DNA of 64,000 bases, from the NCBI RefSeq assembly GCF_034298135.1, contig NZ_CP139575.1, positions 248,001 to 312,000 on the forward strand, written 5' to 3'. The position numbers and the translations under genes were made by a program. This DNA is from Lactobacillus acidophilus (lineage in GTDB: Bacteria > Bacillota > Bacilli > Lactobacillales > Lactobacillaceae). Position 1 is the stretch's first letter; the number at the start of each line of letters is the position of its first letter. This document shows, one piece after another, positions 1 through 9,551 of this stretch. The notes beneath the pieces were generated by a model. The model was not told the DNA's origin. It did not search any database and was given only the letters and a program-made list of their open reading frames with translations.

Positions 1-1426
<1,426 letters not shown>

Positions 1427-1451
1427 AAGAAATATTGGGAAGGAGAAAAAT

Positions 1452-2324
1452 ATGACCAAAACTGTTAGGTTAAACTATCCTCAATGGGAAGGCGGAATGA
1501 ATCCGAATTACATTATTGGTAACCAAATAATGAATGTAATTGTCCCTAAAACCAAGTTGATGGAAAACGTGGATATCCCAGTAGCTTCAATTAATAGATT
1601 AAATTCTTTTAAAAGAGAAAACGGGGTTGATGCTGAAGAAATCCTGAAACAGCAAACGTCCATCGCAATTCAGAGCTTATTATTAAAAAGTCCAGATAAA
1701 GTAATAACTATTGGTGGGGATTGCAGTACTAGTTTGGCTCCATTTAATTATTTGAGTGGAAAATATAAAAATAAATTAGGTATTATTTGGCTTGACGCAC
1801 ATCCAGATATATCTGATACTACTCAATCTCATCATTTGCATGAAATGGTTGTTTCAACTTTGATGCACCAAGGTGCTGAATCATTTGAAGAGTTAATAAA
1901 TCATCCAATTAATAAACAACAAGTTTTATTTACTGGTTTAATCACTAAAGATTTGCGTCCTATGGATGATAAAGTAACAAAATTAGATATGAAATGTTTA
2001 ACTCCATCAGATTTAGAAAATGATGAATCTCAAATTACTAGTTGGATTAGATCAAATAAATTTACTAAAATTGCTGTTCACTGGGATTTAGATGTCTTAT
2101 CTTATGAAGATTTTAGATCTATATATCCAGCTGAACCACATACTAATCCTAATAAATTCCCCGCAGCTGTTGGAACAATGAAATTAAAAAAGATTTTTGA
2201 TATTTTAAATGATATTGAACAAATCAGTGATTTAGTCGGCTTAACTATTGCAGAACATATGCCATGGGATGCAATAAATATGCGTATGGGGTTAAAAAAA
2301 TTGAATTTGTTTAAGGAAATTTAA
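1452..2324 (+). CDS. Arginase/agmatinase-fold (ureohydrolase) protein
   Basis: A 290-residue protein of the ureohydrolase superfamily, whose members hydrolyse guanidino compounds with a binuclear Mn centre. Metal-site motifs are visible: TIGGDCSTS near residue 88, WLDAHPDIS near 115 and HWDLDVLS near 210. In classical arginases the first motif is GGDHS, with His as a metal ligand; here it is Cys. The start was placed at ATG 1452 because AAGGAGA sits just upstream; the longer frame from 1419 overlaps the previous gene and has no such site. The protein could be an arginase, an agmatinase or a relative with another substrate. Genes for arginine use are not seen nearby. Confidence 0.8.
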   Translation: MTKTVRLNYPQWEGGMNPNYIIGNQIMNVIVPKTKLMENVDIPVASINRLNSFKRENGVDAEEILKQQTSIAIQSLLLKSPDKVITIGGDCSTSLAPFNYLSGKYKNKLGIIWLDAHPDISDTTQSHHLHEMVVSTLMHQGAESFEELINHPINKQQVLFTGLITKDLRPMDDKVTKLDMKCLTPSDLENDESQITSWIRSNKFTKIAVHWDLDVLSYEDFRSIYPAEPHTNPNKFPAAVGTMKLKKIFDILNDIEQISDLVGLTIAEHMPWDAINMRMGLKKLNLFKEI

Positions 2325-2377
2325 ACATATAGTTAGAATTAATAGTATTTAAAAAGTAGTATGATTGTGAAATAAAG

Positions 2378-2411
2378 AAAAGTGTTGTTCTGATAAATGA
2401 ACAACACTTTT
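2378..2411. terminator. Bidirectional intrinsic terminator
   Basis: A perfect 13-bp inverted repeat (AAAAGTGTTGTTC / GAACAACACTTTT) with an 8-base loop and T or A runs on both sides. It lies between the convergent arginase-like gene and the MATE gene and can serve both. Confidence 0.9.
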
Positions 2412-2419
2412 TTATACGC

Positions 2420-3754
2420 TTAATTTTTTATTTTATCCTTGAGATCTAGACTCTTTTCATAGATGAAGTAACCGATGATGCAGGTGATTACATCACTTAC
2501 TGCTTGAGCCCAGACAATGCCGTGATAGCCGAAGATGTTTTTCAAAGTCTCTAATGCGATAAAGTAAACTACTCCTTGACGTGCGATTGCCATGATGAAG
2601 GCAGCCCAGGCATTACCAACTGATTGGAAAACGGTAGTGTAAACCAGAATAATACCAACAATTGGTGTAGTAATGATAGTTGCAATTAACATGTAACTAC
2701 CGGCATTGACGATGTCTGGTTGATTCATAAATAAAGCAGTGACTGGACGAGCAAATAGAATTAATAATCCACCGGAAACTACGGCATAGACAACTTGGAC
2801 AAGAATATCGAAGTTTAAAATCTTCTTTAATCGTTTCCAGTTTTTGGCACCATAGTTGTAACCAATTAAGGGTTGTGAACCAAAGGCAAAACCGACGATT
2901 ACTAAGATGACGATACTGTAAATCTTTTGTGTGATTCCCATTGCAGCAACTTTATTTGCACCGTATAAGGCTAAAGATGAGTTAAGAAGAGCCATACCGA
3001 AGCTTTGTGCAAAGTTAGTAATTGAACCGGGGATGCCGATTGCCACGATATCTTTGATGGTTTTGCCACTGATTTTAGTATATTTTAGCTTTAATTTGAT
3101 GTATTCAGTTTTACATAGGACGTAATAAATAAGAATAATATCAGTAACTAGATAGCCTGTAATATTGGCGATCCCAACACCGATGGCTCCCATTTTGAAA
3201 ACAAACAGGAAAATGGGATCGAGAATGATAGCTAAAATTGTCCCTGTCATTGTGGCAATCATTGCTTGAGTGGCTAAGCCTTCTGTTCTGATCAGATTTT
3301 GTGGAATAATTGAAAAGACAATTGGAGCAGCACCAATTGATATTATGCGATAAAAGTCGGCCGCATCTTGATAAGTAGCGGCTTTCGCACCCAAAAGGTG
3401 AAGAATTGGATTTTCAAAAATTAATAAAATAGCTGTCAGTATTAAACCAGTGACAAATCCACCGATCATACAAAAGCTACTTACACGTTTACTTAGTTGA
3501 TAATTTCTTTCACCAAACAAACGTGAAATTAATGAAGAGCCACCTAAACCGAAAATGTCAGAAACAGCGATTAGAAAAGTAAAGAGTGGTGCACCAATTG
3601 TAATTCCGGCTACTAGATTAGTATCGCTGGTTTTAGCAACAAACATTGTGTCAGCTAGGTTGTAGATCATAGTAGTGATCATCCCTAGGACGACTGGCAG
3701 TGCTAGCTTAAAATAGACCTTCTTGATTGGCGCTTTAGCAAATAGTTCATCCAT
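2420..3754 (-). CDS. MATE family multidrug/Na+ efflux transporter
   Basis: About 444 residues with 12 predicted membrane segments and the two-fold repeat of MATE exporters (for example VVLGMITTMIYNLADTMFVA near the N terminus). These pumps export cationic drugs or metabolites using a Na+ or H+ gradient. The start is uncertain. ATG 3754 begins MDELFAKAPIKKVY, which looks like a normal MATE N terminus. An in-frame ATG 24 bases further upstream (3778) would add MFYIAEKY, encoded by the right end of the adjacent TnpB element. Neither start has a clear Shine-Dalgarno sequence. The insertion has therefore replaced this gene's original upstream region. Confidence 0.9.
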   Translation of the reverse strand: MDELFAKAPIKKVYFKLALPVVLGMITTMIYNLADTMFVAKTSDTNLVAGITIGAPLFTFLIAVSDIFGLGGSSLISRLFGERNYQLSKRVSSFCMIGGFVTGLILTAILLIFENPILHLLGAKAATYQDAADFYRIISIGAAPIVFSIIPQNLIRTEGLATQAMIATMTGTILAIILDPIFLFVFKMGAIGVGIANITGYLVTDIILIYYVLCKTEYIKLKLKYTKISGKTIKDIVAIGIPGSITNFAQSFGMALLNSSLALYGANKVAAMGITQKIYSIVILVIVGFAFGSQPLIGYNYGAKNWKRLKKILNFDILVQVVYAVVSGGLLILFARPVTALFMNQPDIVNAGSYMLIATIITTPIVGIILVYTTVFQSVGNAWAAFIMAIARQGVVYFIALETLKNIFGYHGIVWAQAVSDVITCIIGYFIYEKSLDLKDKIKN

Positions 3755-3769
3755 ATATTTTTCTGCTAT

Positions 3770-3951
3770 ATAAAACATGGAAATATGTAGAAGAAGACGA
3801 ATTTTCTACATATCAGAAAGATATATTTTTCCTTTCTTTGTTTCATTTACTGTCGTCTTCACTAGTATTCTGATATTCCACTTGGGAGTAGTCACATTGA
3901 CCAGCTCTTACAGCTTAAGGGCTTAGCCAGCCCCGTTGTCTTTATTTCTTT
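3770..3951 (-). ncRNA. Candidate omega RNA (right-end RNA) of TnpB element copy 1
   Basis: The non-coding stretch between the tnpB stop codon and the right end is well conserved between the two copies, although their left non-coding ends have diverged. It can fold: a GGCT / AGCTGGTC helix directly after tnpB, then the 10-bp terminal hairpin ATATGTAGAA / TTCTACATAT. TnpB nucleases are known to use RNA from this position as scaffold and guide. The assignment is by position, conservation and folding only. Confidence 0.5.
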
Positions 3952-5109
3952 TTATCTTGCTAAAGCTAAAAGATTTAAAACCGCATTTTTATCTCGATCG
4001 TTCTTGTAGCCACACTCATAACAGATATATTCATTATGCTTAGTGCCATGCTTTTTATTGCCTTGCAAAGTGATCTTTTCCTCGCCTTTTTTGACATAAC
4101 CGCACGCAGCACATCTTTGAGTTGATGGGTATGTTTTATCAGCTAAGATCAATTCTTTGCCATACCAATTACACTTATAAGTTAATATCTGCCTAAATCT
4201 ACTGAAAAGAGATCTCTGCATTCCTTTGGAAGCTACATGGGTCATCATCATTTGCTTTACTGCCAAGTCTTCAATTACTATTTGGTCGTAATTATCTACA
4301 AGCTTAGTAGTGAACTGCTGTAAAAGATCATTTTGGATATTAGCTACCTTGCGATAATCTCTTTGCAATTTGGTTCTCACTGCAAAGTAATTATTTGATT
4401 TTGTAGCTAACTTACCGTTAACTTCTCTTTTACGTGCCAGCATTCTTTGATAATGCTTAATGCGCTTATAAAGCTTTTGCAATTTAGCAGGCAAAACATT
4501 AATTTTGCCATCTGTGTAATTAAAGTGACCGACATTGACATCAACTGCTGTCTTTTGATAAGTTTTAGCCTTACTTGAAATCTCTTCTTCATAAGGCAAA
4601 GCCGCATAATAAGCTCCTTTTTCTTTGAAGATACTTATTACTTTGACTTCATTCATCTTTAGAGCTTCATAGCTTTTTAAATCAAACCAATCTGCTTTTG
4701 AAATGCTTCTTGGACGATCAAGGCGAAGCTTGCCATTAACAATCTTAGCCCTATCAGTTTTAAAGCCTTGTCTGGGAGCTTTCTTTGATTTAAAACTAGG
4801 TATTCCCCAATCAGATTGTGACTTATCAAAGAAGTTCTTCCATGCATTAGCCAAGTCTTTAACAGCTAATTGCAAGCATCGAGCTGACAAATCATATTGC
4901 CAGTCAGCTTTATTTGCGACTAGTTCATCACGGACTCTGCGTTCGTTAGGACTGGGATTATCTTTTTTGTTTAGTGTATGAGCTTCATACATTAATTGCC
5001 AAGTTTCTAAGCCTTTATTCCAGCAGTATCGCCGATAGTCACATAAAGCATCAAGATGCTTTTGCATGGTCTTATTAACTTTTAGCTTTACTACTTGTGT
5101 TTTAATCAT
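3952..5109 (-). CDS. tnpB: TnpB RNA-guided nuclease of IS200/IS605-type element
   Basis: A 385-residue OrfB/TnpB protein, full length for the family. RuvC-like catalytic residues are intact: Asp in AVDVNVGHF (about 190), Glu in IVIEDLAV (about 280) and Asp in NDRDKNAV (about 371-373). A four-Cys zinc ribbon (CAACGY ... CYECGY, 333-366) lies between the last two. GGGAGGTGA precedes the ATG at 5109. TnpB proteins cut DNA guided by a right-end RNA and promote retention of the element. Nothing suggests inactivation. The second copy at 40301-41458 encodes a closely similar 385-residue protein. Confidence 0.92.
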   Translation of the reverse strand: MIKTQVVKLKVNKTMQKHLDALCDYRRYCWNKGLETWQLMYEAHTLNKKDNPSPNERRVRDELVANKADWQYDLSARCLQLAVKDLANAWKNFFDKSQSDWGIPSFKSKKAPRQGFKTDRAKIVNGKLRLDRPRSISKADWFDLKSYEALKMNEVKVISIFKEKGAYYAALPYEEEISSKAKTYQKTAVDVNVGHFNYTDGKINVLPAKLQKLYKRIKHYQRMLARKREVNGKLATKSNNYFAVRTKLQRDYRKVANIQNDLLQQFTTKLVDNYDQIVIEDLAVKQMMMTHVASKGMQRSLFSRFRQILTYKCNWYGKELILADKTYPSTQRCAACGYVKKGEEKITLQGNKKHGTKHNEYICYECGYKNDRDKNAVLNLLALAR

Positions 5110-5290
5110 TGCTTCACCTCCCAGAATGCAAACATAAGTTTATCTAAGAAGACGAAGCAAAACAAGTAAATATTGAATCAAAGCTTATTTTCCATGTTTA
5201 ACTTTCTAAATAAGCTTAATCTTTTGTTTTCATCTATAAATTTCTACATATTTCTATATTTTTATTAACTGTTAACCAGCTCCTACATTG

Positions 5291-5343
5291 AAAAAAGCGA
5301 CCTAGAAAGATGCTTTGAGGAAATCCTCACGATTCTAGGTCGC
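5291..5343 (-). terminator. Intrinsic terminator of the SLAP gene
   Basis: On the minus strand, GCGACCTAGAA pairs with TTCTAGGTCGC (11 bp, perfect), with an inner GAGGA/TCCTC helix in the loop, followed by a run of six T. It lies 37 bases after the stop codon of the SLAP gene. Confidence 0.9.
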
Positions 5344-5379
5344 CATTTATTATCGATTATTTAATTTTAGCATATTGTG

Positions 5380-6357
5380 TTAATTTGCTAAATGATTTGC
5401 TAAGTTGAAGTTACCTTGAAATTCATCGGTAGTACTCTCCTGATCCATACCATATTCGGAATAGTCGCCCCAATAGATATATTGAGCATTGTTACCTTTA
5501 GTACCAGCAATTCTAAAGTAAAGGGCAGCACTATCGCCTTGTCCAGTAACTTTTGTTGCATCAACCTTAACCTTTTTACCAACTTTTAAGGCCTTGTTAG
5601 TTGTTTTTAATTTATTATCCAAAACGTGAATCTTATTCAAAATAGTGGCAGTAGTTGTACCAGAGGCTTGATATACAGTATTACCATTGATGTAGCCAAC
5701 ATTTGAAGCTCTAATATAAGCATCCTTACCTAATGAATAATACAATTTGCCATTAATAGTTGTTGTATTTAAGCTTCTTTTTTTAGAACCATTAAGATTT
5801 GAAAAATAGTAAAACATATCATTTTTGGTTGTCACATGTGTTTTATCAGGTGTCTTAAGTAACATATATTTTGGAATTAATGTAAGCCCGTTAAAGGTAG
5901 TACGATGTCCATTTTTATCATAGATACGTGAATTAGCACTTAAGACTAAGACATTTTGTCCATCCATTGAACTAACATTTATTGATTTAATATAACGTTT
6001 TTTACCAATATTGATATAAGAAGCGGTTGCGTAGTGATAATTCTTATTGGTACTATCAGTTATCTTTTTACCTTGGATCAGTACTGGACTGCCATAATAT
6101 TTAAAAGTTTGACCAGCTTTAACTGTTGAGGCTTCGGTCATCTTTTTACCATTAATAGTCTTGGTAGTTGTAGAAGCGTTACCTTTGCTGTTGAAAACTT
6201 GAATAGTGTTGTTAAAAGTCTTTTTTAATTTGATTTTATCTTTTAGTGTTTGATTAACGGCTTGAACTGGATGGATTGGTTGATTAATCAGTGCAACTAC
6301 TGGAGAAGCGCTGATTAAAAGTGTCGCTGCAATAGCTACTAATTTTTTATTCTTCAT
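5380..6357 (-). CDS. Secreted SLAP-domain (S-layer-associated) surface protein
   Basis: A 325-residue exported protein. ATG 6357 has AAGGAGA upstream and begins MKNKKLVAIAATLLISASPV, a typical signal peptide with likely cleavage near VQAVN. The mature part contains SLAP-type repeats: IYDKNGHRTTFNGLTL and, later, KLYYSLGKDAYIRASNVGYING. Lactobacillus surface-layer proteins use these to bind cell-wall teichoic acids. The C-terminal 90 residues are not recognised and may be a separate domain. It is likely held non-covalently at the cell surface; no LPXTG anchor is seen. It may be co-transcribed with the M1 peptidase gene upstream, but a hairpin between them argues for partial termination. Confidence 0.85.
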   Translation of the reverse strand: MKNKKLVAIAATLLISASPVVALINQPIHPVQAVNQTLKDKIKLKKTFNNTIQVFNSKGNASTTTKTINGKKMTEASTVKAGQTFKYYGSPVLIQGKKITDSTNKNYHYATASYINIGKKRYIKSINVSSMDGQNVLVLSANSRIYDKNGHRTTFNGLTLIPKYMLLKTPDKTHVTTKNDMFYYFSNLNGSKKRSLNTTTINGKLYYSLGKDAYIRASNVGYINGNTVYQASGTTTATILNKIHVLDNKLKTTNKALKVGKKVKVDATKVTGQGDSAALYFRIAGTKGNNAQYIYWGDYSEYGMDQESTTDEFQGNFNLANHLAN

Positions 6358-6417
6358 AATATTCTCCTTATAATGAAACCTACAAGTTGATTTTAACACT
6401 TTCATAAGTGCTAAAAT

Positions 6418-6456
6418 TAAAATAAAAATCTCCGAAAACAAAAGCTCCGGAGATTT
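6418..6456 (-). terminator. Intrinsic terminator of the M1 peptidase gene
   Basis: On the minus strand AAATCTCCG pairs with CGGAGATTT, followed by TTTATTTT. It lies a few bases after the peptidase stop codon and upstream of the SLAP gene. Confidence 0.8.
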
Positions 6457-6461
6457 AATAT

Positions 6462-7979
6462 TTATTTGTTCAAATAATCAGGATCGATAAATTGATTAAT
6501 CACATAGTTTACTTTCTTTGAGTTGTCATACTTACGAATGATATTCAAAAAATCCTGTGTAGTAGCTTGTTTTAAGTAGTAGGTTTCATAGTAATCATGC
6601 AAAGCATTAAAGAATTTCTTTTTACCCATAGCGATCATTAAGATTGCTGGGAAAGAACTACCGGCTTCATAAGCCATCTCGTCAGTATCGATTCCTTTTG
6701 GTGGATTGTTGAGAGGACGGTTAACGTAGATACCTTTTTGACGATGATCGGTTAAAAAGGTATTAGCTAAGTTAGCCAGAACTTGATTTGCCTTTTTCAC
6801 TGTTTTACGATTATAAAGTTTGTTGTGCATAAGTTTAGCAGTATAGGCTTTACTCTTAGTATAAGTTAAATCATAAACACTGTTTTCAAGGAAATTAGTA
6901 AGTCCTTCATCAAGCCATGGCTCGGTGTATTCGTCATTGCCAACAGTAGCGTAGAACCATTGGTGACCAATTTCATGGGAAACATCTTCGGTTAATTCAT
7001 TGTATCTGTTGATTGGGTGTTTCTTTTGTACAAAGCCACTCGCATCGATCATAATTAAACTAGGATATTCCATTCCACCGGTATCTTTACCAAGTAAGCC
7101 TTCAGTCATATCGATTTCTTTATAAGGATATTTACCAATTTTCTTGGTGAAAATATTGAAACTATCTTTAGCAGTCAATAAGGCAAGTTTGTTATATTGC
7201 TTACTATTTTTACCGGCAAAATAATAATTATTAATTCTTATACCATCTGCATAAGTATGAGAAACCTTGAATTTATTAGAAGCAACGATAGCAAAATCTC
7301 TCATATTTTCCGCAACGATTGTAGTCTTGCCATTTTTGGTGCTATTTTGTCCTGAAGCAGCAACCTTGTAACTCTTTGGTGCATAAAAGCTAACATGAAA
7401 ATTGCTGACAGTGGTATTACGGTTTTCACCACCGTCATAATATGGATGGTAATTCCATTTTCCGTTGCGATAATCGCTTAGGTAAGGAAAACAGAAGGAT
7501 AAGTTATAAACTTTACCGCCATTAATATTTTGGTAGCCAAAACGATCTTGTCTTTTGGGAACGCTGGTGACTACATTAACAGTTAAGTCGGTAGATTCAC
7601 CTGCATTTAAGCTTTTATCAACGAATAGGTTGCTCTTATCTTTGCCAGTGGTATAGGAAAGATTTTCTCCAGCTGAGGAAATACTTTTAACTGTAGTTTT
7701 TGCATTTTTGGCAATTTTAAAATGCTGATGGTCATACTTTAAAACACCATTAGCAATATTTCTGATCAGTAAGTTCTTAACTGGTTCATTGCCGTTATTA
7801 ACGACATGCATGGTAACTTTTTCGGTTAGTTGATTTTTGCGAGTATTTAGTTTTACAGTCATATTGTAGTTGGTTGCTTTGACTGCGGGATCGGCAGCGG
7901 CCTGAGCCTTTGAATTAAAACTAAATAATGCTGCAATTGTTATTGCACTTGATAATAAAAGTGTTGTTCTTTTTTTCAT
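6462..7979 (-). CDS. Secreted M1 family zinc metallopeptidase
   Basis: A 505-residue exported aminopeptidase-like protein. The start at ATG 7979 follows GGAGG; MKKRTTLLLSSAITIAALFS plus AQAAADP forms the signal peptide. The zinc site HEIGH (about 335-339) with the third ligand Glu in WLDEGLTNF (about 358) is complete. GGMEYP (about 302-306) stands in the place of the M1 exopeptidase motif GAMEN. It is much shorter than cytoplasmic PepN (about 840 residues), so it has the N-terminal beta and catalytic domains but little of the C-terminal helical domain. It probably trims extracellular peptides. No wall anchor is seen. Confidence 0.9.
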   Translation of the reverse strand: MKKRTTLLLSSAITIAALFSFNSKAQAAADPAVKATNYNMTVKLNTRKNQLTEKVTMHVVNNGNEPVKNLLIRNIANGVLKYDHQHFKIAKNAKTTVKSISSAGENLSYTTGKDKSNLFVDKSLNAGESTDLTVNVVTSVPKRQDRFGYQNINGGKVYNLSFCFPYLSDYRNGKWNYHPYYDGGENRNTTVSNFHVSFYAPKSYKVAASGQNSTKNGKTTIVAENMRDFAIVASNKFKVSHTYADGIRINNYYFAGKNSKQYNKLALLTAKDSFNIFTKKIGKYPYKEIDMTEGLLGKDTGGMEYPSLIMIDASGFVQKKHPINRYNELTEDVSHEIGHQWFYATVGNDEYTEPWLDEGLTNFLENSVYDLTYTKSKAYTAKLMHNKLYNRKTVKKANQVLANLANTFLTDHRQKGIYVNRPLNNPPKGIDTDEMAYEAGSSFPAILMIAMGKKKFFNALHDYYETYYLKQATTQDFLNIIRKYDNSKKVNYVINQFIDPDYLNK

Positions 7980-8053
7980 ACGTTTTACCTCCAAGAAAAG
8001 TTATTCTTATTATTTGAAATTATGTCTGAAAAGTCAATTCAATTATGAGGGGG

Positions 8054-8082
8054 TTGTATAGTTATGGGCTATAATTTATAAG
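8054..8082 (+). promoter_or_regulatory. Candidate promoter of the helveticin-like gene
   Basis: TTGTAT, a 17-base spacer, then TATAAG, ending 39 bases before the start codon. An alternative -10, TATAAT at 8070, is too close to this -35. Judged by eye. Confidence 0.4.
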
Positions 8083-8121
8083 TAGATAGAAATTTATGAT
8101 TAAAGAAAGAAGATTAATAAT

Positions 8122-9099
8122 ATGGTCGGAAGTATTACACCTAAATTGGTTTATCGCTTGAATGGGATGCACCATGTAGTAGCACAAGTTGGTGCAGTAA
8201 ATGGTGATCATGTTTTTGCTTTGCAACTGCTTCACAGCGCGCATGATGTATTAGTTTATAGAAAGCATAAGGGACTGACCAAGGATATTAATTATACTAA
8301 TCCTCACTTAGTAATGACCGGCTTTGGTCATACACAAACCTGGGTTCCAGCAAATGATAACGATGAATATTTCGTTGGTGCTAAACCTAATTCTGGTAAC
8401 TGGACTACACAAATTGCACGTGTAAAATATCCAAGATTACTGTCAGAAAATTATACTTCAAATACGCAATTGCCACGTTTGTCACATTTAAACCGTGTAA
8501 CTGACGTTCCTTATGATGGTCACAATCATTTGCACAGAGTTGAAGCTTCAGTTTCACCAAACGGTAAATATTTTATGATTGCTTCAATCTGGAATAATGG
8601 TTCTGGTCACTTTGGTTTGTTTGATCTAGATGAAGTAAATCAAAAATTAGATGAGAATGGTACAACTAATACACCAATTACTGACCTTCACTGCTTAAGT
8701 GCATTTCATATTGATAACTTTGATAATCCAAGTGTTGCTCCTGATGAAGAAGAACCAACAATGATTGATTCAGTCCAGGGTTATGCTATTGATAATGACA
8801 AGAATATTTATATATCTAATCAATTATCACCAAAGATTAACCATGAAACTGGTGAAGTAACCACTTGGGCACGTAAGATTGTTAAGTTCCCATGGGGCGA
8901 GACTGATAGCAATAATTGGCAAGTAGCAATGATTGATGGTATTGATTTACCTGATCGCTACAGCGAAGTAGAAAGTATTCATGTTAATGCTCCCGACGAT
9001 ATTTATTTAACAGTTGCTTACCACCAAAAGATTGTTAAGGGCGATGAATATGCTTTAAGAACATTGGAAAACCAAATCTTTCATATTGATAATTTATAA
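8122..9099 (+). CDS. Helveticin J family class III bacteriocin
   Basis: A 325-residue protein resembling helveticin J, a large heat-labile bacteriocin of Lactobacillus. Family blocks are recognisable: GFGHTQTWVPA near residue 68, QIARVKYPRL near 95, HRVEASVSPNGKYFMIAS near 138, and SEVESIHVNAPDDIYLTVAYH near the C terminus. It has no signal peptide, as in helveticin J. The Shine-Dalgarno is weak. It stands alone, with its own promoter and terminator and no recognisable immunity or transport gene beside it. Activity is not established; homologues are common in this group and many are uncharacterised. Confidence 0.8.
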   Translation: MVGSITPKLVYRLNGMHHVVAQVGAVNGDHVFALQLLHSAHDVLVYRKHKGLTKDINYTNPHLVMTGFGHTQTWVPANDNDEYFVGAKPNSGNWTTQIARVKYPRLLSENYTSNTQLPRLSHLNRVTDVPYDGHNHLHRVEASVSPNGKYFMIASIWNNGSGHFGLFDLDEVNQKLDENGTTNTPITDLHCLSAFHIDNFDNPSVAPDEEEPTMIDSVQGYAIDNDKNIYISNQLSPKINHETGEVTTWARKIVKFPWGETDSNNWQVAMIDGIDLPDRYSEVESIHVNAPDDIYLTVAYHQKIVKGDEYALRTLENQIFHIDNL

Positions 9100-9118
9100 A
9101 ATTAGAATTAATAATTTG

Positions 9119-9158
9119 AAAAGAAGTAAAAAATCAATTTTACTTCTTTTTCTTTTTG
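9119..9158 (+). terminator. Intrinsic terminator after the helveticin-like gene
   Basis: AAAAGAAGTAAAA pairs with TTTTACTTCTTTT (13 bp), followed by TCTTTTT. Confidence 0.85.
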
Positions 9159-9196
9159 CAAAAATATATGCAATTAATATGCAAACGATATATAAT
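9157..9196 (+). promoter_or_regulatory. Candidate promoter/operator of the antitoxin gene
   Basis: TATAAT at 9191-9196 lies 29 bases before the start codon. Just upstream, ATATGCAA occurs with a near copy AATATGCAAA and TTTGCAAA before it. Short repeated sites overlapping the promoter would suit autoregulation by a ribbon-helix-helix antitoxin. This is inference from position. Confidence 0.35.
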
Positions 9197-9225
9197 ATTA
9201 AGTAGACGAAGAAAGGATGACGATT

Positions 9226-9534
9226 ATGGCAGAAAAAACAACGGGACTTTATGTCAGAATGAATCCAGAAAAGAAGGAAAAGGCGGAAGCTATTTTGAAA
9301 AAGCTGGGTTTGAATTCGGCTACGGCAATTAACATGTTTTATGATCAAATTATTTTGCATAATGGTATTCCTTTTAGAGTTGAGATTCCAAATGCATGGG
9401 ATAATTTGGATCAAATGAATAAGTATGAATACACCAGGTTGCTTGACGAACGTCTTAATACGCTTAGTGGAAGGGAAGATTTGTTAGGAGAAATTGCCAA
9501 GCAACTTGATGATGACAAAAAGAAAGATGAATAA
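9226..9534 (+). CDS. RelB/DinJ-family antitoxin, no toxin partner adjacent
   Basis: A 102-residue protein with the RelB/DinJ N-terminal ribbon-helix-helix pattern: TGLYVRMNPEKKEKAEAIL, then LGLNSATAINMFYDQIILHNGIPF. Such proteins dimerise, repress their own promoter, and neutralise a RelE/YafQ-type RNase. ATG 9226 was chosen because AAAGGA lies 8-9 bases upstream; ATG 9217 overlaps that site. The usual toxin gene is missing: the next gene, 17 bases on, is an SPFH membrane protein. It may act in trans or be a remaining regulator. Confidence 0.85.
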   Translation: MAEKTTGLYVRMNPEKKEKAEAILKKLGLNSATAINMFYDQIILHNGIPFRVEIPNAWDNLDQMNKYEYTRLLDERLNTLSGREDLLGEIAKQLDDDKKKDE

Positions 9535-9551
9535 TTTTTTGAGGTAAGACT

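Larger units (their letters stand above)
3762..5207 (-). mobile_element. TnpB-only IS200/IS605-type element, copy 1
   Basis: About 1.44 kb carrying one gene, tnpB, and no TnpA (Y1) transposase. Limits come from comparison with the second copy at 40203-41643. The shared left edge is AGAAAG(T/A)TAAACATGG at 5207 and the shared right edge is TTCCATGTTTTATAT(A/G)GCAGA, ending at 3762. The outer sequences AAACATGGAA and TTCCATGTTT are inverted relative to each other. A subterminal hairpin (ATATGTAGAA / TTCTACATAT, 3783-3792 and 3804-3813) resembles those bound by Y1 transposases. Without tnpA the element probably moves only if helped in trans. Confidence 0.75.

Noticed and set aside
5208-5290. Possible small gene between the TnpB element and the SLAP terminator
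   Set aside because: AT-rich sequence with no start signal or open frame of note.
8062-8244. Minus-strand open frame opposite the helveticin start
   Set aside because: No Shine-Dalgarno, low complexity, and it covers the promoter of a real gene.
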